Shown: piece by piece, positions 17,132-25,208 of the stretch | Layout: the number at the start of each line of letters is the position of its first letter | How positions within the stretch are numbered: position 1 is the stretch's first letter | NCBI GenBank assembly: GCA_964563165.1 | Contig: CAZLWA010000046.1 | Location: forward strand, 1-46,054 | Reading direction: 5' to 3' | Source: CAZLWA01 sp964563165 | GTDB taxonomy: Bacteria > CLD3 > SB21 | Length of the DNA stretch: 46,054 bases | Translations under genes and position numbers: made by a program | Notes under the pieces: generated by a model | Database searches by the model: none | What the model was told of the DNA's origin: nothing | The model's input: only the letters and a program-made list of their open reading frames with translations

Positions 17132-17173
17132 GAAGACTCGTGGACCCAGCTTGAACGAATATTGAACTTTTTG
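17132..17173. repeat. Diverged 41-bp repeat, copy 2
   Basis: This is the partner of 16337-16378. The 287-bp spacer between the cupin gene and tRNA-Val (16989-17275) holds this repeat and no recognisable gene. Confidence 0.55.
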
Positions 17174-17275
17174 TGCGGCTTGTCAAGTTGGTTCGATAAG
17201 TCAGCAGAGTTAGTCAAATATCGAACCGTCGAAGTAGAAGAAATTAAGTGACTTATGGATGGTATTTGGAGTGTG

Positions 17276-17350
17276 TGGGCAATATTGGATTCGAACCAAT
17301 GACCTCTCGCGTGTGAGGCGAACGCTCTGAACCAGCTGAGCTAATTGCCC
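17276..17350 (-). tRNA. tRNA-Val (anticodon CAC)
   Basis: The minus strand folds as a full cloverleaf: acceptor GGGCAAT/ATTGCCC, D-arm GCTCAGCTGGTTCAGAGC, anticodon stem TTCGC/GCGAG with loop CTCACAC (anticodon CAC), variable AGGTC and T-arm ATTGGTTCGAATCCAAT, with A as discriminator. The CCA end is not encoded. It lies 16 bp downstream of rsfS on the same strand and is the intact relative of two decayed copies at 16061-16307. Confidence 0.97.
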
Positions 17351-17366
17351 AAAATTTTCGTCTATT

Positions 17367-17999
17367 CTATCTATCCCGCATCCGCGTGAATTGCGCGTCG
17401 CCCCAAAGCCTTTCCAGATCATAGAATTCACGCGCTTCTTTCTGGAATACATGCACGATCACGTCGACGTAATCGATCAGGACCCAGCGCAGAGACGTGT
17501 AGCCTTCCCGGTGATGCGCGTGAACGCCCGCATCCGCCAATTCATCCGCCACATGGTCCGCAATGGCCTTCGCATGCTGATCCGACGACGCCGTGCAAAT
17601 AACAAAATAATCCGTCACGCTCGTCAATCCTTCCAAATTGGCCGCCACGACGTCTTCCGCTTTTTTCTCGAACATCAGCCGGCCGATACGCTCCGCGAGC
17701 TGCTGCGATCTCAGATCTTTGCCGGCCACCGGCGCGGACCTCTTCGAAGGCGCCCGCTCGTACTCTTTGAGTTCCTGATCGATTTCTTCCTGCGTCAGAG
17801 TTTCGACGTCATCCGTATCCTGCCGCGCGATCAAAGTTTTTTTCTTTGGTTTCGCTCCGGCAGCACCGGAAGGCTTCTTTGCCTTCTTCGGTTTTGCAGT
17901 AACAGTTTTTTTTATCCTTTTTAACTTAACAGCCGAAGGTTTTTTCTTTGCCGTTTTTTTCTTCGCCGCAGGTTTCTTTTTGGTTTTTTTAACAGCCAA
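17367..17999 (-). CDS. rsfS: Ribosomal silencing factor RsfS with a Lys/Ala-rich N-terminal extension
   Basis: The C-terminal 110 residues are RsfS (Iojap/DUF143): LAERIGRLMFEKKAEDVVA, TDYFVICTASSDQHAKAIAD, HHREGYTSLRWVLIDYVDVI and REFYDLERLWGD. RsfS binds ribosomal protein L14 and blocks 30S-50S joining in starved cells. About 95 residues precede it, opening with a histone-H1-like tail (KKTKKKPAAKKKTAKKK) and continuing with an acidic linker. Typical RsfS proteins are 105-140 residues. The TTG at 17999 has GGAG 7 bp upstream; an ATG at 18017 adds six residues but has no such site. The fusion is in frame with no break. Confidence 0.9.
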   Translation of the reverse strand: MAVKKTKKKPAAKKKTAKKKPSAVKLKRIKKTVTAKPKKAKKPSGAAGAKPKKKTLIARQDTDDVETLTQEEIDQELKEYERAPSKRSAPVAGKDLRSQQLAERIGRLMFEKKAEDVVAANLEGLTSVTDYFVICTASSDQHAKAIADHVADELADAGVHAHHREGYTSLRWVLIDYVDVIVHVFQKEAREFYDLERLWGDAQFTRMRDR

Positions 18000-18177
18000 A
18001 GCGTTTCTCCATTCCATTTAAAGTGCGCGTAATATACTTCGGCGATGACAGAAAATCAAATGGTTTTCACGTTCCGCCCGGCAGATATTTAGTTTGACTT
18101 TTAGAAAAAAAATTTCCAATTTTGCTCAACCGTTCTCATCACCGGTCCCTTCGGTTCTGATTTTTTTTGAGGATTCT

Positions 18178-18723
18178 TTGGAATACGTTCTCAACTCTTT
18201 TCGGCTCAGCCAATGCGGCAAGCCCAAGATCCACGATTCCGTGTTCATTGCCAATACCGCTTCCGTCATCGGCGACGTCACCGTCGCTGAAAACTCGGGC
18301 ATCTGGTTCGGTGCGGTTTTGCGCAGCGACATGGCGCCGATCACGATCGGCAGAAATTGCAACATTCAGGACAACGCCGTGGTTCATGTGGACTTCGGTT
18401 TTCCCGCGCTCATTGAAGAAAATGTCTCCGTCGGGCACCACGCGATCGTTCACGGCGCGACGGTTCGCAAGAATTGCATCATCGGGATGCACGCCACGAT
18501 CCTCAACGGCGCGGAAGTCGGGGAAAATTGCCTCGTTGCGGCGGGCGCCGTCGTCATGCAGGGGCAGGTGATACCGCCGAATTCGGTCGTGATGGGCATT
18601 CCGGCAAAAGTTAAAAAACCGGCGGACGAACATACGCTCACCGCCATCCGGCGCAATTGGGAAGTTTACTGCGACTTCGCAAAAGAATATAGAAGATCTC
18701 AGCATCATAAGAATCACTTGTAA
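18178..18723 (+). CDS. Gamma-carbonic-anhydrase-like hexapeptide-repeat protein
   Basis: A 181-residue left-handed beta-helix protein of the YrdA/CaiE/PaaY type. Hexapeptide repeats run through the middle (SVIGDVTVAENSGIWFGAVL, ITIGRNCNIQDNAVVHV, CIIGMHATILNGAEVGENC). The three zinc-binding His positions of the family match HVD, VGHHAIVHG and IIGMH-type sites. It may hydrate CO2, but many relatives are inactive or bind other partners. The TTG at 18178 is preferred because GAGG lies 5 bp before it and because it gives the family's length; the ORF open from 18094 lacks support. Confidence 0.85.
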   Translation: MEYVLNSFRLSQCGKPKIHDSVFIANTASVIGDVTVAENSGIWFGAVLRSDMAPITIGRNCNIQDNAVVHVDFGFPALIEENVSVGHHAIVHGATVRKNCIIGMHATILNGAEVGENCLVAAGAVVMQGQVIPPNSVVMGIPAKVKKPADEHTLTAIRRNWEVYCDFAKEYRRSQHHKNHL

Positions 18724-18759
18724 TCAAAGATTCTAACTAACTTCAAGAGGAGAGACTTT

Positions 18760-20124
18760 ATGAGCAGGAACATTAGTTTGATCATCGGCACCTTTGCCAT
18801 TTTTGCCATTTTCTTTTTGGTATTTTTGTCGGGGCATTCTAACGGTTATATCAACGGCCCGGAGGTGAACATGAATTTCCAAATTCGCGCCGAATTTATT
18901 CTGTTCGCTTTGACGCTGGTCGGCGTTGCGGTCCTGCACAATTACACTATGCAAGTGGCTTTGACCGGGCTCGCTTCGATCATCATTCTTAAGTTTTCCT
19001 TTGTTACAGATTTCAGTCTTTGGCATCATATGTTCGGCGGCCATCATCCGATCTTAAGCGAATTCATGCATAAGGATTTCCGCGAAGGCGAATGGCCGAC
19101 CATTCTCAACCTGCTCGGATTGCTGCTCGGATTCGCCCTACTGGCCAAACATTTTGAGGCATCGAAAGTGCCGGAATACCTTCCGAAGGTCTTGCCGAAA
19201 GGCTGGGTAGGCGGATTCGTTCTGCTTCTGGTCGTGTGCGTCATTTCTTCGTTTCTTGACAATATCGCAGCCGCGATGATCGGCGGAACGATCGCGCTCG
19301 TGGTTTTCAAAGGCAAAGTGGATATCGGATATCTTGCGGCTATCGTGGCGGCGAGTAATGCCGGCGGCGCAGGGAGCGTGCTGGGCGACACAACTACGAC
19401 GATGATCTGGATCGACGGCGTGAGCCCGTTCGATGTACTGCATGCGTATGCGGCGGCCATTCCTGCCGTTATTATCTGTGGAATTATCGCGGCGAAGCAG
19501 CAAGATAAATTTCAGCCGATCCAGCTTCCGTCGGAAGCCGCCGTTCAGGTCGATTACAAAAGATTAGTGATCGTTGCCATGATTTTAGTCGGGGCGATCT
19601 CAACCAATTTCCTGATGGATCTTCCGTTTGTAGGCGTTTGGATCGCCATTTTGATCGGCGCCACTTTCAGTAAGACCGCGTGGAGTGAAATTCCGGGCGC
19701 TCTCAAAGGGACCATTTTTCTTTTGTCGCTGGTGATGTGCGCTTCGCTGATGCCTGTGGATAAATTGCCGGCCCCTTCCCCCTGGACGGCGTTGTCGTTG
19801 GGATTCATCTCGGCGGTATTTGATAATATTCCGCTGACCAAATTGACATTGGAACAAGGCGGATACGATTGGGGATTTATCGCGTATGCCGTGGGATTCG
19901 GAGGCTCGATGATCTGGTTCGGCTCTTCCGCCGGTGTAGCGCTTTCGAATATGTTCCCGCAAGCCAAGTCCGTGGGCGCGTATTTGAAACACGGCTGGCA
20001 TGTCACGGTGGCCTACGTCATTGGATTTTTTATTATGTACTACACTCTCGGCTGGCACCCGCATGCGGCGCATAGAAAAGAAAAAGTAGTACCGGCGGCG
20101 AAGACGGAACTGGAAGTAAAATAG
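18760..20124 (+). CDS. NhaD-like sodium/proton antiporter (ArsB/NhaD-citrate transporter superfamily)
   Basis: A 454-residue membrane protein with about twelve hydrophobic segments. The motif SNAGGAGSVLGDTTTTMIWI and the paired FLDNIAAAMIGG and FDNIPLTKLTLEQGG loops fit the NhaD branch of the ion-transporter superfamily, which exchanges Na+ or Li+ for protons across the inner membrane. GAGGAG precedes the ATG by about 8 bp, and a strong hairpin follows the gene, so it is a single-gene unit. Annotation as a general citrate-type transporter is the main alternative; substrate specificity cannot be read from sequence alone. Confidence 0.75.
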   Translation: MSRNISLIIGTFAIFAIFFLVFLSGHSNGYINGPEVNMNFQIRAEFILFALTLVGVAVLHNYTMQVALTGLASIIILKFSFVTDFSLWHHMFGGHHPILSEFMHKDFREGEWPTILNLLGLLLGFALLAKHFEASKVPEYLPKVLPKGWVGGFVLLLVVCVISSFLDNIAAAMIGGTIALVVFKGKVDIGYLAAIVAASNAGGAGSVLGDTTTTMIWIDGVSPFDVLHAYAAAIPAVIICGIIAAKQQDKFQPIQLPSEAAVQVDYKRLVIVAMILVGAISTNFLMDLPFVGVWIAILIGATFSKTAWSEIPGALKGTIFLLSLVMCASLMPVDKLPAPSPWTALSLGFISAVFDNIPLTKLTLEQGGYDWGFIAYAVGFGGSMIWFGSSAGVALSNMFPQAKSVGAYLKHGWHVTVAYVIGFFIMYYTLGWHPHAAHRKEKVVPAAKTELEVK

Positions 20125-20151
20125 TTCTTTCAGGTAAGTTTGTTTGATGAC

Positions 20152-20190
20152 AAGGTACCTTGCAATTATTTTGCGAGGTACCTTTGTTGT
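20152..20190 (+). terminator. Long-stem hairpin terminator after the NhaD-like gene
   Basis: AAGGTACCTTGCAA (20152-20165) pairs with TTGCGAGGTACCTT (20171-20184) over 14 bp with one G-T, around TTATT. The tail is TGTTGTTTC, a weak T-run. Confidence 0.7.
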
Positions 20191-20249
20191 TTCAAAATAA
20201 TTTTTGACCATCCTTGACAAGGGAGAAATAGTAATTAAACGGAGAAGAA

Positions 20250-21050
20250 ATGGCGGACACCGTCCACGTTAAATTCGGCGAGTGGATCTCCAAAGCATGG
20301 GATATGCTCGTCGCGCAATGGCAGACATGGGTATTGATCAGCCTTGTCTTTTTTGCGATAAGCTTTCTGGTTTCCTCCGTGCTTTCGGCGGTTCAATGGA
20401 TCGTGCAGCCCGCGAGCGTTCTTTACGACGTCTCTTCTTTCGAACAATTAATAAAATTTTCAGGCCAGTCTTTCGGCTGGACCTTGATACGCGTTTTTAT
20501 CATCACATTGGTTCATTCCCTGATGACGGGCGGAATGTATCATGCGGCATTTAAACAATTGCAGGGCGAGCCGATCGGGGTTTCCGATATGTTCTCGAGA
20601 ATTGATCTGTCGCCGAAAATCTTTTTGGCGGTTCTTCTGATCGGTTTGATAGGGTCTGTCGGCCTGATATTCTGTATCGTGCCCGGCATCATCGTCTTCG
20701 GCCTGTTGTTTTTTACACTGCCGTTGATCGTACGGAAGAATTTGGAGCCGGTCGAAGCCATTAAACTCAGTTTCGAAACGGCGAAAGATGATTGGCTCAT
20801 GTTTACTCTGTTTGCCCTTACGACGCATATCCTGGCGTCGGCGGGAGTTGTAGCATGCTGTATCGGACTGCTTTTTACGTATCCGTTATTATTTTTGATT
20901 TCAGCCGTCGCCTATGGCGACTGCATTGAACCGGAGTTAAGGCCGATGTCGCGCGTAGATGAACTCTATTCGAAATATTGCAAAAATTGCGGCAAGCCCA
21001 TCCCCAGCAATGCCGCCTTTTGTGAATACTGCGGCACGAGTCAGGTGTAA
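20250..21050 (+). CDS. Multi-pass membrane protein with C-terminal zinc ribbon (paralog 1)
   Basis: A 266-residue protein with about six hydrophobic segments grouped in pairs and a cytoplasmic-looking C-terminal zinc ribbon (CKNCGKPIPSNAAFCEYCG). The amphipathic start (VKFGEWISKAWDMLVAQWQTW) and EAIKLSFETAKDDWLMFTLFAL recall the DUF975/glycerophosphodiesterase-membrane-domain-like families, but I do not recognise a specific function. GGAGAAG lies before the ATG. The next gene is a diverged duplicate in the same order of parts. Confidence 0.8.
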   Translation: MADTVHVKFGEWISKAWDMLVAQWQTWVLISLVFFAISFLVSSVLSAVQWIVQPASVLYDVSSFEQLIKFSGQSFGWTLIRVFIITLVHSLMTGGMYHAAFKQLQGEPIGVSDMFSRIDLSPKIFLAVLLIGLIGSVGLIFCIVPGIIVFGLLFFTLPLIVRKNLEPVEAIKLSFETAKDDWLMFTLFALTTHILASAGVVACCIGLLFTYPLLFLISAVAYGDCIEPELRPMSRVDELYSKYCKNCGKPIPSNAAFCEYCGTSQV

Positions 21051-21075
21051 TCTCATATATATAGAAGGGAACGCT

Positions 21076-21864
21076 ATGGAGCACGGCCGGATCGTGAAAT
21101 TGGGCGACTGGATCAATGAAGGCTGGAATTTGTATTCGAAAGCGTGGAAGACCTGGTCATTGATGGGCGCCATTGCCATGCTTCCGGTCGCATTGTTCAT
21201 CATCGTATTTTACATTGCGTATATTATTTTTCTGGTGAGCCTTCCGTATCGCAATTCGATAAGCGGGCGCGGAATCTTAATAACCCTCGTTCTGTTTTTT
21301 GGTGCCGGATTCTTTCTTTTCCTGTACATTGTTTATGTAGAGAGCGGGATGTTCCTTGCAGCCAGGAAACAGATTCATGGAGAAAGCGTAGCCGTTTCCG
21401 ACATTTGGAAAGGCGGACGTTTCATCATCCCTCTGATATTACTTTATATGGTAAATATTGTTCTCATTTGGATCGGTGCTTTGCTGTGTTTTTTCCCTGC
21501 TTTTATCGTTCAAGGATTGGTTTTTCTTTCTCACCCGATTTTGATTTACGAAAATTGCGGCCCTATAGAAGCGGTTAAAAAAAGCTGGAATCTCGCGAAA
21601 AACGACTGGATCATGTTTACGCTTTTTGCGCTCGTGGTTGGGCTCATTTCTCAGATCGGCATTTATGCGTGCGTCGTGGGAATTTGTATCACTTTTCCGC
21701 TGCGTTTTACGATGGCGGCCGTAGCTTACCGGGATTGTTTTGAATCCGGCGACGGCGCGCTTTCAACGGCAACAAGCGGCGCGGCGAAAACGTGCAAAAA
21801 TTGCGGCAAGACGATTTCGTCAAATGTGAATTTCTGTAGTTCCTGCGGCGCAAGTCAGGCGTAG
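21076..21864 (+). CDS. Multi-pass membrane protein with C-terminal zinc ribbon (paralog 2)
   Basis: A 262-residue tandem relative of the preceding gene. Shared blocks are VKLGDWINEGWNLYSKAWKTW, EAVKKSWNLAKNDWIMFTLFAL, the long hydrophobic pairs and a zinc ribbon (CKNCGKTISSNVNFCSSCG). The ATG at 21076 is taken because it aligns with the start of paralog 1 and has AAGGGA 5 bp upstream; the open frame reaches back to 20959 inside the other gene. The two are probably co-transcribed and may form a hetero-oligomer, which is inference. Confidence 0.8.
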   Translation: MEHGRIVKLGDWINEGWNLYSKAWKTWSLMGAIAMLPVALFIIVFYIAYIIFLVSLPYRNSISGRGILITLVLFFGAGFFLFLYIVYVESGMFLAARKQIHGESVAVSDIWKGGRFIIPLILLYMVNIVLIWIGALLCFFPAFIVQGLVFLSHPILIYENCGPIEAVKKSWNLAKNDWIMFTLFALVVGLISQIGIYACVVGICITFPLRFTMAAVAYRDCFESGDGALSTATSGAAKTCKNCGKTISSNVNFCSSCGASQA

Positions 21865-21885
21865 TCAAGCAACCATTTATCTATA

Positions 21886-22611
21886 ATGGATTCTATGCGC
21901 GTGGAAAAGAAGGTCAGGGAAACTTCCGATTATCATGCAAAAATTAAAGATTGGTCGGAAGACGACCGCCCGCGCGAAAAACTGGAACGGCACGGCTCGT
22001 CCGCTCTGAGCGACGCGGAACTCCTGGCCATTTTGATCGGAAGCGGCACGAAAAACATTACGGCGCTCGACCTCGCCAAAACGCTCATGGCCGAATACGG
22101 CACGCTCGCCGGCGTGGCCAAATGCAGTTTTCATGAACTGAGCCGTTTCAAAGGTATCGGAAGAGTCAAAGCTATCAAGCTGGTGGCGGCATTTGAAATG
22201 GTCCGGCGCGTGGAAGCCCGTCCGGACCAGAAGAAAACAAAAGTGAACGCACCGGAAGATGTCGCTCAGAAATATCTGCCGCTGATGCGCGATCTGAAAA
22301 AGGAAATCTTCAAAGTGATTCTGCTCGACAGCGCTAACCGGATCATTCGCGACGTCACGATCTCCGAAGGCACGCTCAATGCCAGCCTCGTGCACCCGCG
22401 CGAAGTATTTAAAGCGGCAACCGATGAGCGTGCAGCCAGTATTATTTTACTGCACAATCATCCGAGCGGTAATGCCGAACCGAGCGTGGAAGATATTGCG
22501 GTGACAGAACAACTGAAACAGGCCGGAAAGATCATGGGCATTCCCGTAAGGGATCACATTATCGTCGCCGGGTACCGGTTCACGAGCCTGGCAAAATTAG
22601 GATATGTGTAA
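21886..22611 (+). CDS. radC: RadC-family JAB/MPN-domain protein
   Basis: A 241-residue RadC (YicR) protein. The N-terminal helix-hairpin-helix part reads ALSDAELLAILIGSGTKN and FKGIGRVKAIKLVAAFEM. The C-terminal JAMM motif HNHPSGNAEPSVED (His-x-His and Asp ligands, from about residue 190) is complete, so metal binding is expected. Despite its name, a role in DNA repair is not established for the family. The ATG at 21886 or the in-frame ATG at 21895 could be used. ruvA follows, also a DNA-related gene. Confidence 0.93.
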   Translation: MDSMRVEKKVRETSDYHAKIKDWSEDDRPREKLERHGSSALSDAELLAILIGSGTKNITALDLAKTLMAEYGTLAGVAKCSFHELSRFKGIGRVKAIKLVAAFEMVRRVEARPDQKKTKVNAPEDVAQKYLPLMRDLKKEIFKVILLDSANRIIRDVTISEGTLNASLVHPREVFKAATDERAASIILLHNHPSGNAEPSVEDIAVTEQLKQAGKIMGIPVRDHIIVAGYRFTSLAKLGYV

Positions 22612-22672
22612 TTGTATTTAGGATTCCGGCCGCGGGCAGGCCTCCTTGGCGGACATAACATGTAGAGAAATT

Positions 22673-23281
22673 ATGATCGCATACATTCAGGGAACGCTCA
22701 TGGAAAAAAGTCCGACGCGGGCCGTCATTGACGTTCAAGGTGTCGGCTACGAAATTCTAATTCCTGTATCAAGCTATGAAAAGCTCGGCGCCGGAGGCGG
22801 CACGGCTAAATTGCTCACGTACCTGCACGTGCGCGAAGATATCATGCAGCTTTTCGGTTTTGCCACGCGGGAAGAACGTGAATTATTTCTGCTTCTCATT
22901 TCCGTTTCCGGTATCGGTCCGAAATCGGCGCTCGGCATTCTATCGAGCGTTGCCGTCGACGATTTCAAGAAAGCCATCGTACATGAAGATTTCGATCTGC
23001 TCACGGCCGTACCAGGTATCGGAAAGAAAACCGCGCAACGCATGGTCGTGGAATTGAAAGACAAGATTTCCAAATTGGCGGCTTCCGGAGAAATGTCAAC
23101 GAGAATAATTTCTTCCAAGGATCACATGGCCGACGAAGCGATGATGGCTATGATCTCATTGGGATATGCGCGTGCCGTTGCGGAAAAAGCGATCGTCAAG
23201 GCCCTGCGCGAACATCCGGATACAGCCCAAACGCTCCAAGAATTGATCAAAGCGGCTCTGCGCTTCGCTACCACGGGATAA
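22673..23281 (+). CDS. ruvA: Holliday junction DNA helicase subunit RuvA
   Basis: A 202-residue RuvA. The OB-fold domain starts MIAYIQGTLMEKSPTRAVID, with the conserved GVGYEILIP. The helix-hairpin-helix pair is LISVSGIGPKSALGILS and LLTAVPGIGKKTAQRMVVEL, and domain III, which contacts RuvB, is at the C-terminus (DEAMMAMISLGYARAVAEKA). The ATG at 22673 gives the canonical N-terminus; a TTG at 22646 in the longer frame has no ribosome site. ruvB and ruvC are not next to it. Confidence 0.95.
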   Translation: MIAYIQGTLMEKSPTRAVIDVQGVGYEILIPVSSYEKLGAGGGTAKLLTYLHVREDIMQLFGFATREERELFLLLISVSGIGPKSALGILSSVAVDDFKKAIVHEDFDLLTAVPGIGKKTAQRMVVELKDKISKLAASGEMSTRIISSKDHMADEAMMAMISLGYARAVAEKAIVKALREHPDTAQTLQELIKAALRFATTG

Positions 23282-23321
23282 GAGATAACCGCAAAGACCG
23301 CCGGGAGTAAAAAAGATTCTC

Positions 23322-24500
23322 ATGCGACAAATATTTTTATTGATCTTTGTTATCCCCTCGCTTTCTGCTTATTCCCAGGAATACAACTTCATCGAAGACT
23401 CTTTTCGCACCATTTCCGGAGATTCGGTGGTTGAAAAAATAATTGTTGAATTGGTCAATCATGAACGTGAAAAGAACGGCCTGAGCGCCTTGCGTTACGA
23501 CTATCACCTCCAATCCGCCGCACGCCAGCATTCGCAGGACATGCTGAAACACAATTATTTTTCACACTCCGCGCCTTCGAAAGAACTACAAAACCCCGGC
23601 GACCGCGTGTATCAGACGGGGCTCAGCGATTGCGTTGTCGGCGAAAATATTGCCGTTCACAGTCTCGAAGGATCGTCCGATGCGATTGCACAGCGGCTCA
23701 TGGATCAATGGATGAACAGCCCGGGCCATCGCGCAAATATTCTCAAGCCCGAATTCACCGGTATCGGCGTGGGCGCGGTCTCTGCCAAAGACAGCACCGT
23801 CAGAGACACGCTGATCCAGGGCCGCCGTTCACGCGTAGTGATCTACTCGATCCGGCATTTCGGAACGCAGGTTTTTGTCAGCCGCCGAATGACGTTTTCA
23901 GCGCTTTCCGTTAAAAAAATTTCCGCGGATATCTTGATTTTTGACCTGCAGCTTCAATCCGATCGCGGGATGCTCGCCGTATTCAATAATTATACGCAAT
24001 TTTTCGAGCCGGTAAATAATAAGATCACTCTTCATGTTGAATATCCGGCGAGCGATTCGCTGAACGTCAACCTGGCATATGTGCAAAATGCGCATACTAA
24101 AGAATACATCAATTTTTTTCGGGACCGTGTAGCGGTACAGAGTTTAATTGAACGGTTGAATCAAATTAAGTTTCCTGTTATAGGCAAGGAAATTAAGATA
24201 GTACTGCAGGAAAAATATTTTCTTCAGGGCGACATGGCCATAGCCCGCGGGGACACCGGCGCCCAATACCTTATTTATGTGGACGATGACCGCTATTATG
24301 AATTGCCGGTTGCACAGGATCGCGTGTCATTCAGTATTCCTATGGATACCGGACGATCCCACACGATCGCTTTCGCGGCGGGCTCGGGCACACAGAAGAC
24401 CGTGACGAATCAATTGATGTTGGACCTGAGGGTACTGAAAGAAGAAAAAAACAAGACGGATGAAGTTTCAAAAAGAATCTTTAAGAAATTCATTCCGTGA
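23322..24500 (+). CDS. Secreted CAP/SCP-domain protein
   Basis: A 392-residue exported protein with signal peptide MRQIFLLIFVIPSLSAYS. Residues about 35-190 form a CAP (SCP/PR1) domain: ELVNHEREKNGLSALRYD, HSQDMLKHNYFSHS, GENIAVHSLEG and SPGHRANILKPEFTGIGVG. The His, Glu and His of the CAP cavity are present. The remaining 200 residues have no domain I recognise and are rich in beta-type segments. Bacterial CAP proteins are exported, and their substrates are mostly unknown. Confidence 0.85.
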   Translation: MRQIFLLIFVIPSLSAYSQEYNFIEDSFRTISGDSVVEKIIVELVNHEREKNGLSALRYDYHLQSAARQHSQDMLKHNYFSHSAPSKELQNPGDRVYQTGLSDCVVGENIAVHSLEGSSDAIAQRLMDQWMNSPGHRANILKPEFTGIGVGAVSAKDSTVRDTLIQGRRSRVVIYSIRHFGTQVFVSRRMTFSALSVKKISADILIFDLQLQSDRGMLAVFNNYTQFFEPVNNKITLHVEYPASDSLNVNLAYVQNAHTKEYINFFRDRVAVQSLIERLNQIKFPVIGKEIKIVLQEKYFLQGDMAIARGDTGAQYLIYVDDDRYYELPVAQDRVSFSIPMDTGRSHTIAFAAGSGTQKTVTNQLMLDLRVLKEEKNKTDEVSKRIFKKFIP

Positions 24501-24548
24501 GCGGTAGTTTCACTGAACGATTAAAATCGTAAGACCGGGAGAGAATCT

Positions 24549-25016
24549 ATGGCTGCTGAAATCGTCACCGTTCGCCGCGCGACAGGGAATGACATTCCGT
24601 TTTTGGTTTCCAATAATCTTGCCATGGCGAAAGAAACGGAAAACAAGTTATTGGATGAGAAGATCCTGACGCGGGGTGTGAGAGCCTTCTTTGAAGATGA
24701 CCGGTACGGGTTTTATTGCGTGGCGGAGATCGGCGGACAGCCCGCCGGACAACTCATGATCACCTATGAATGGAGCGATTGGCGTAACGGCGTGTTTTGG
24801 TGGATACAAAGCGTATACATCCCGCCGGCATTCCGGAGAAAAGGCGTGTACAGCGAATTATATCAATTCATTCTTGCTGCCGCCAAGACCGACCGCGCCT
24901 GCGGCATCCGTCTCTATGTCGATAAAGATAATCTACAGGCCAAGAAAACGTATAAGCATTGCGGCATGCAGGAAGCGCATTACGAACTATTCGAAGTGGA
25001 TTTTGTTTTGGGTTAA
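24549..25016 (+). CDS. GNAT-family N-acetyltransferase
   Basis: A 155-residue GNAT. The strand-loop-helix that holds acetyl-CoA reads SVYIPPAFRRKGVYSELY, the family's motif A with the R-R-x-G-x-Y variant, and the C-terminal NLQAKKTYKHCGMQEAHYE is motif B. The start VTVRRATGNDIPFLV is typical. The substrate is unknown. GGGAGAGAATCTATG gives a clear ribosome site. It stands alone before tRNA-Asn. Confidence 0.88.
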   Translation: MAAEIVTVRRATGNDIPFLVSNNLAMAKETENKLLDEKILTRGVRAFFEDDRYGFYCVAEIGGQPAGQLMITYEWSDWRNGVFWWIQSVYIPPAFRRKGVYSELYQFILAAAKTDRACGIRLYVDKDNLQAKKTYKHCGMQEAHYELFEVDFVLG

Positions 25017-25048
25017 CACCGAACCGGTTTGCCGGAGCATGAATATTC

Positions 25049-25077
25049 TTGACTTTTTCCGACGCGCACATTACATT
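25049..25077 (+). promoter_or_regulatory. Putative promoter of tRNA-Asn
   Basis: TTGACT (25049-25054), 17 bp, TACATT (25072-25077). Transcription would start a few bases before the tRNA at 25091. Confidence 0.65.
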
Positions 25078-25090
25078 GCGCCCGTTCTAT

Positions 25091-25162
<72 letters not shown>

Positions 25163-25167
25163 CCACC

Positions 25168-25199
25168 AACCTGTTCTCTGCATGAACGGGTTTTTTTTT
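25168..25199 (+). terminator. Terminator of tRNA-Asn
   Basis: CCTGTTC (25170-25176) pairs with GAACGGG (25184-25190), followed by nine T. It ends the tRNA transcript before the next gene's start at 25209. Confidence 0.9.
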
Positions 25200-25208
25200 G
25201 GAATTGTC

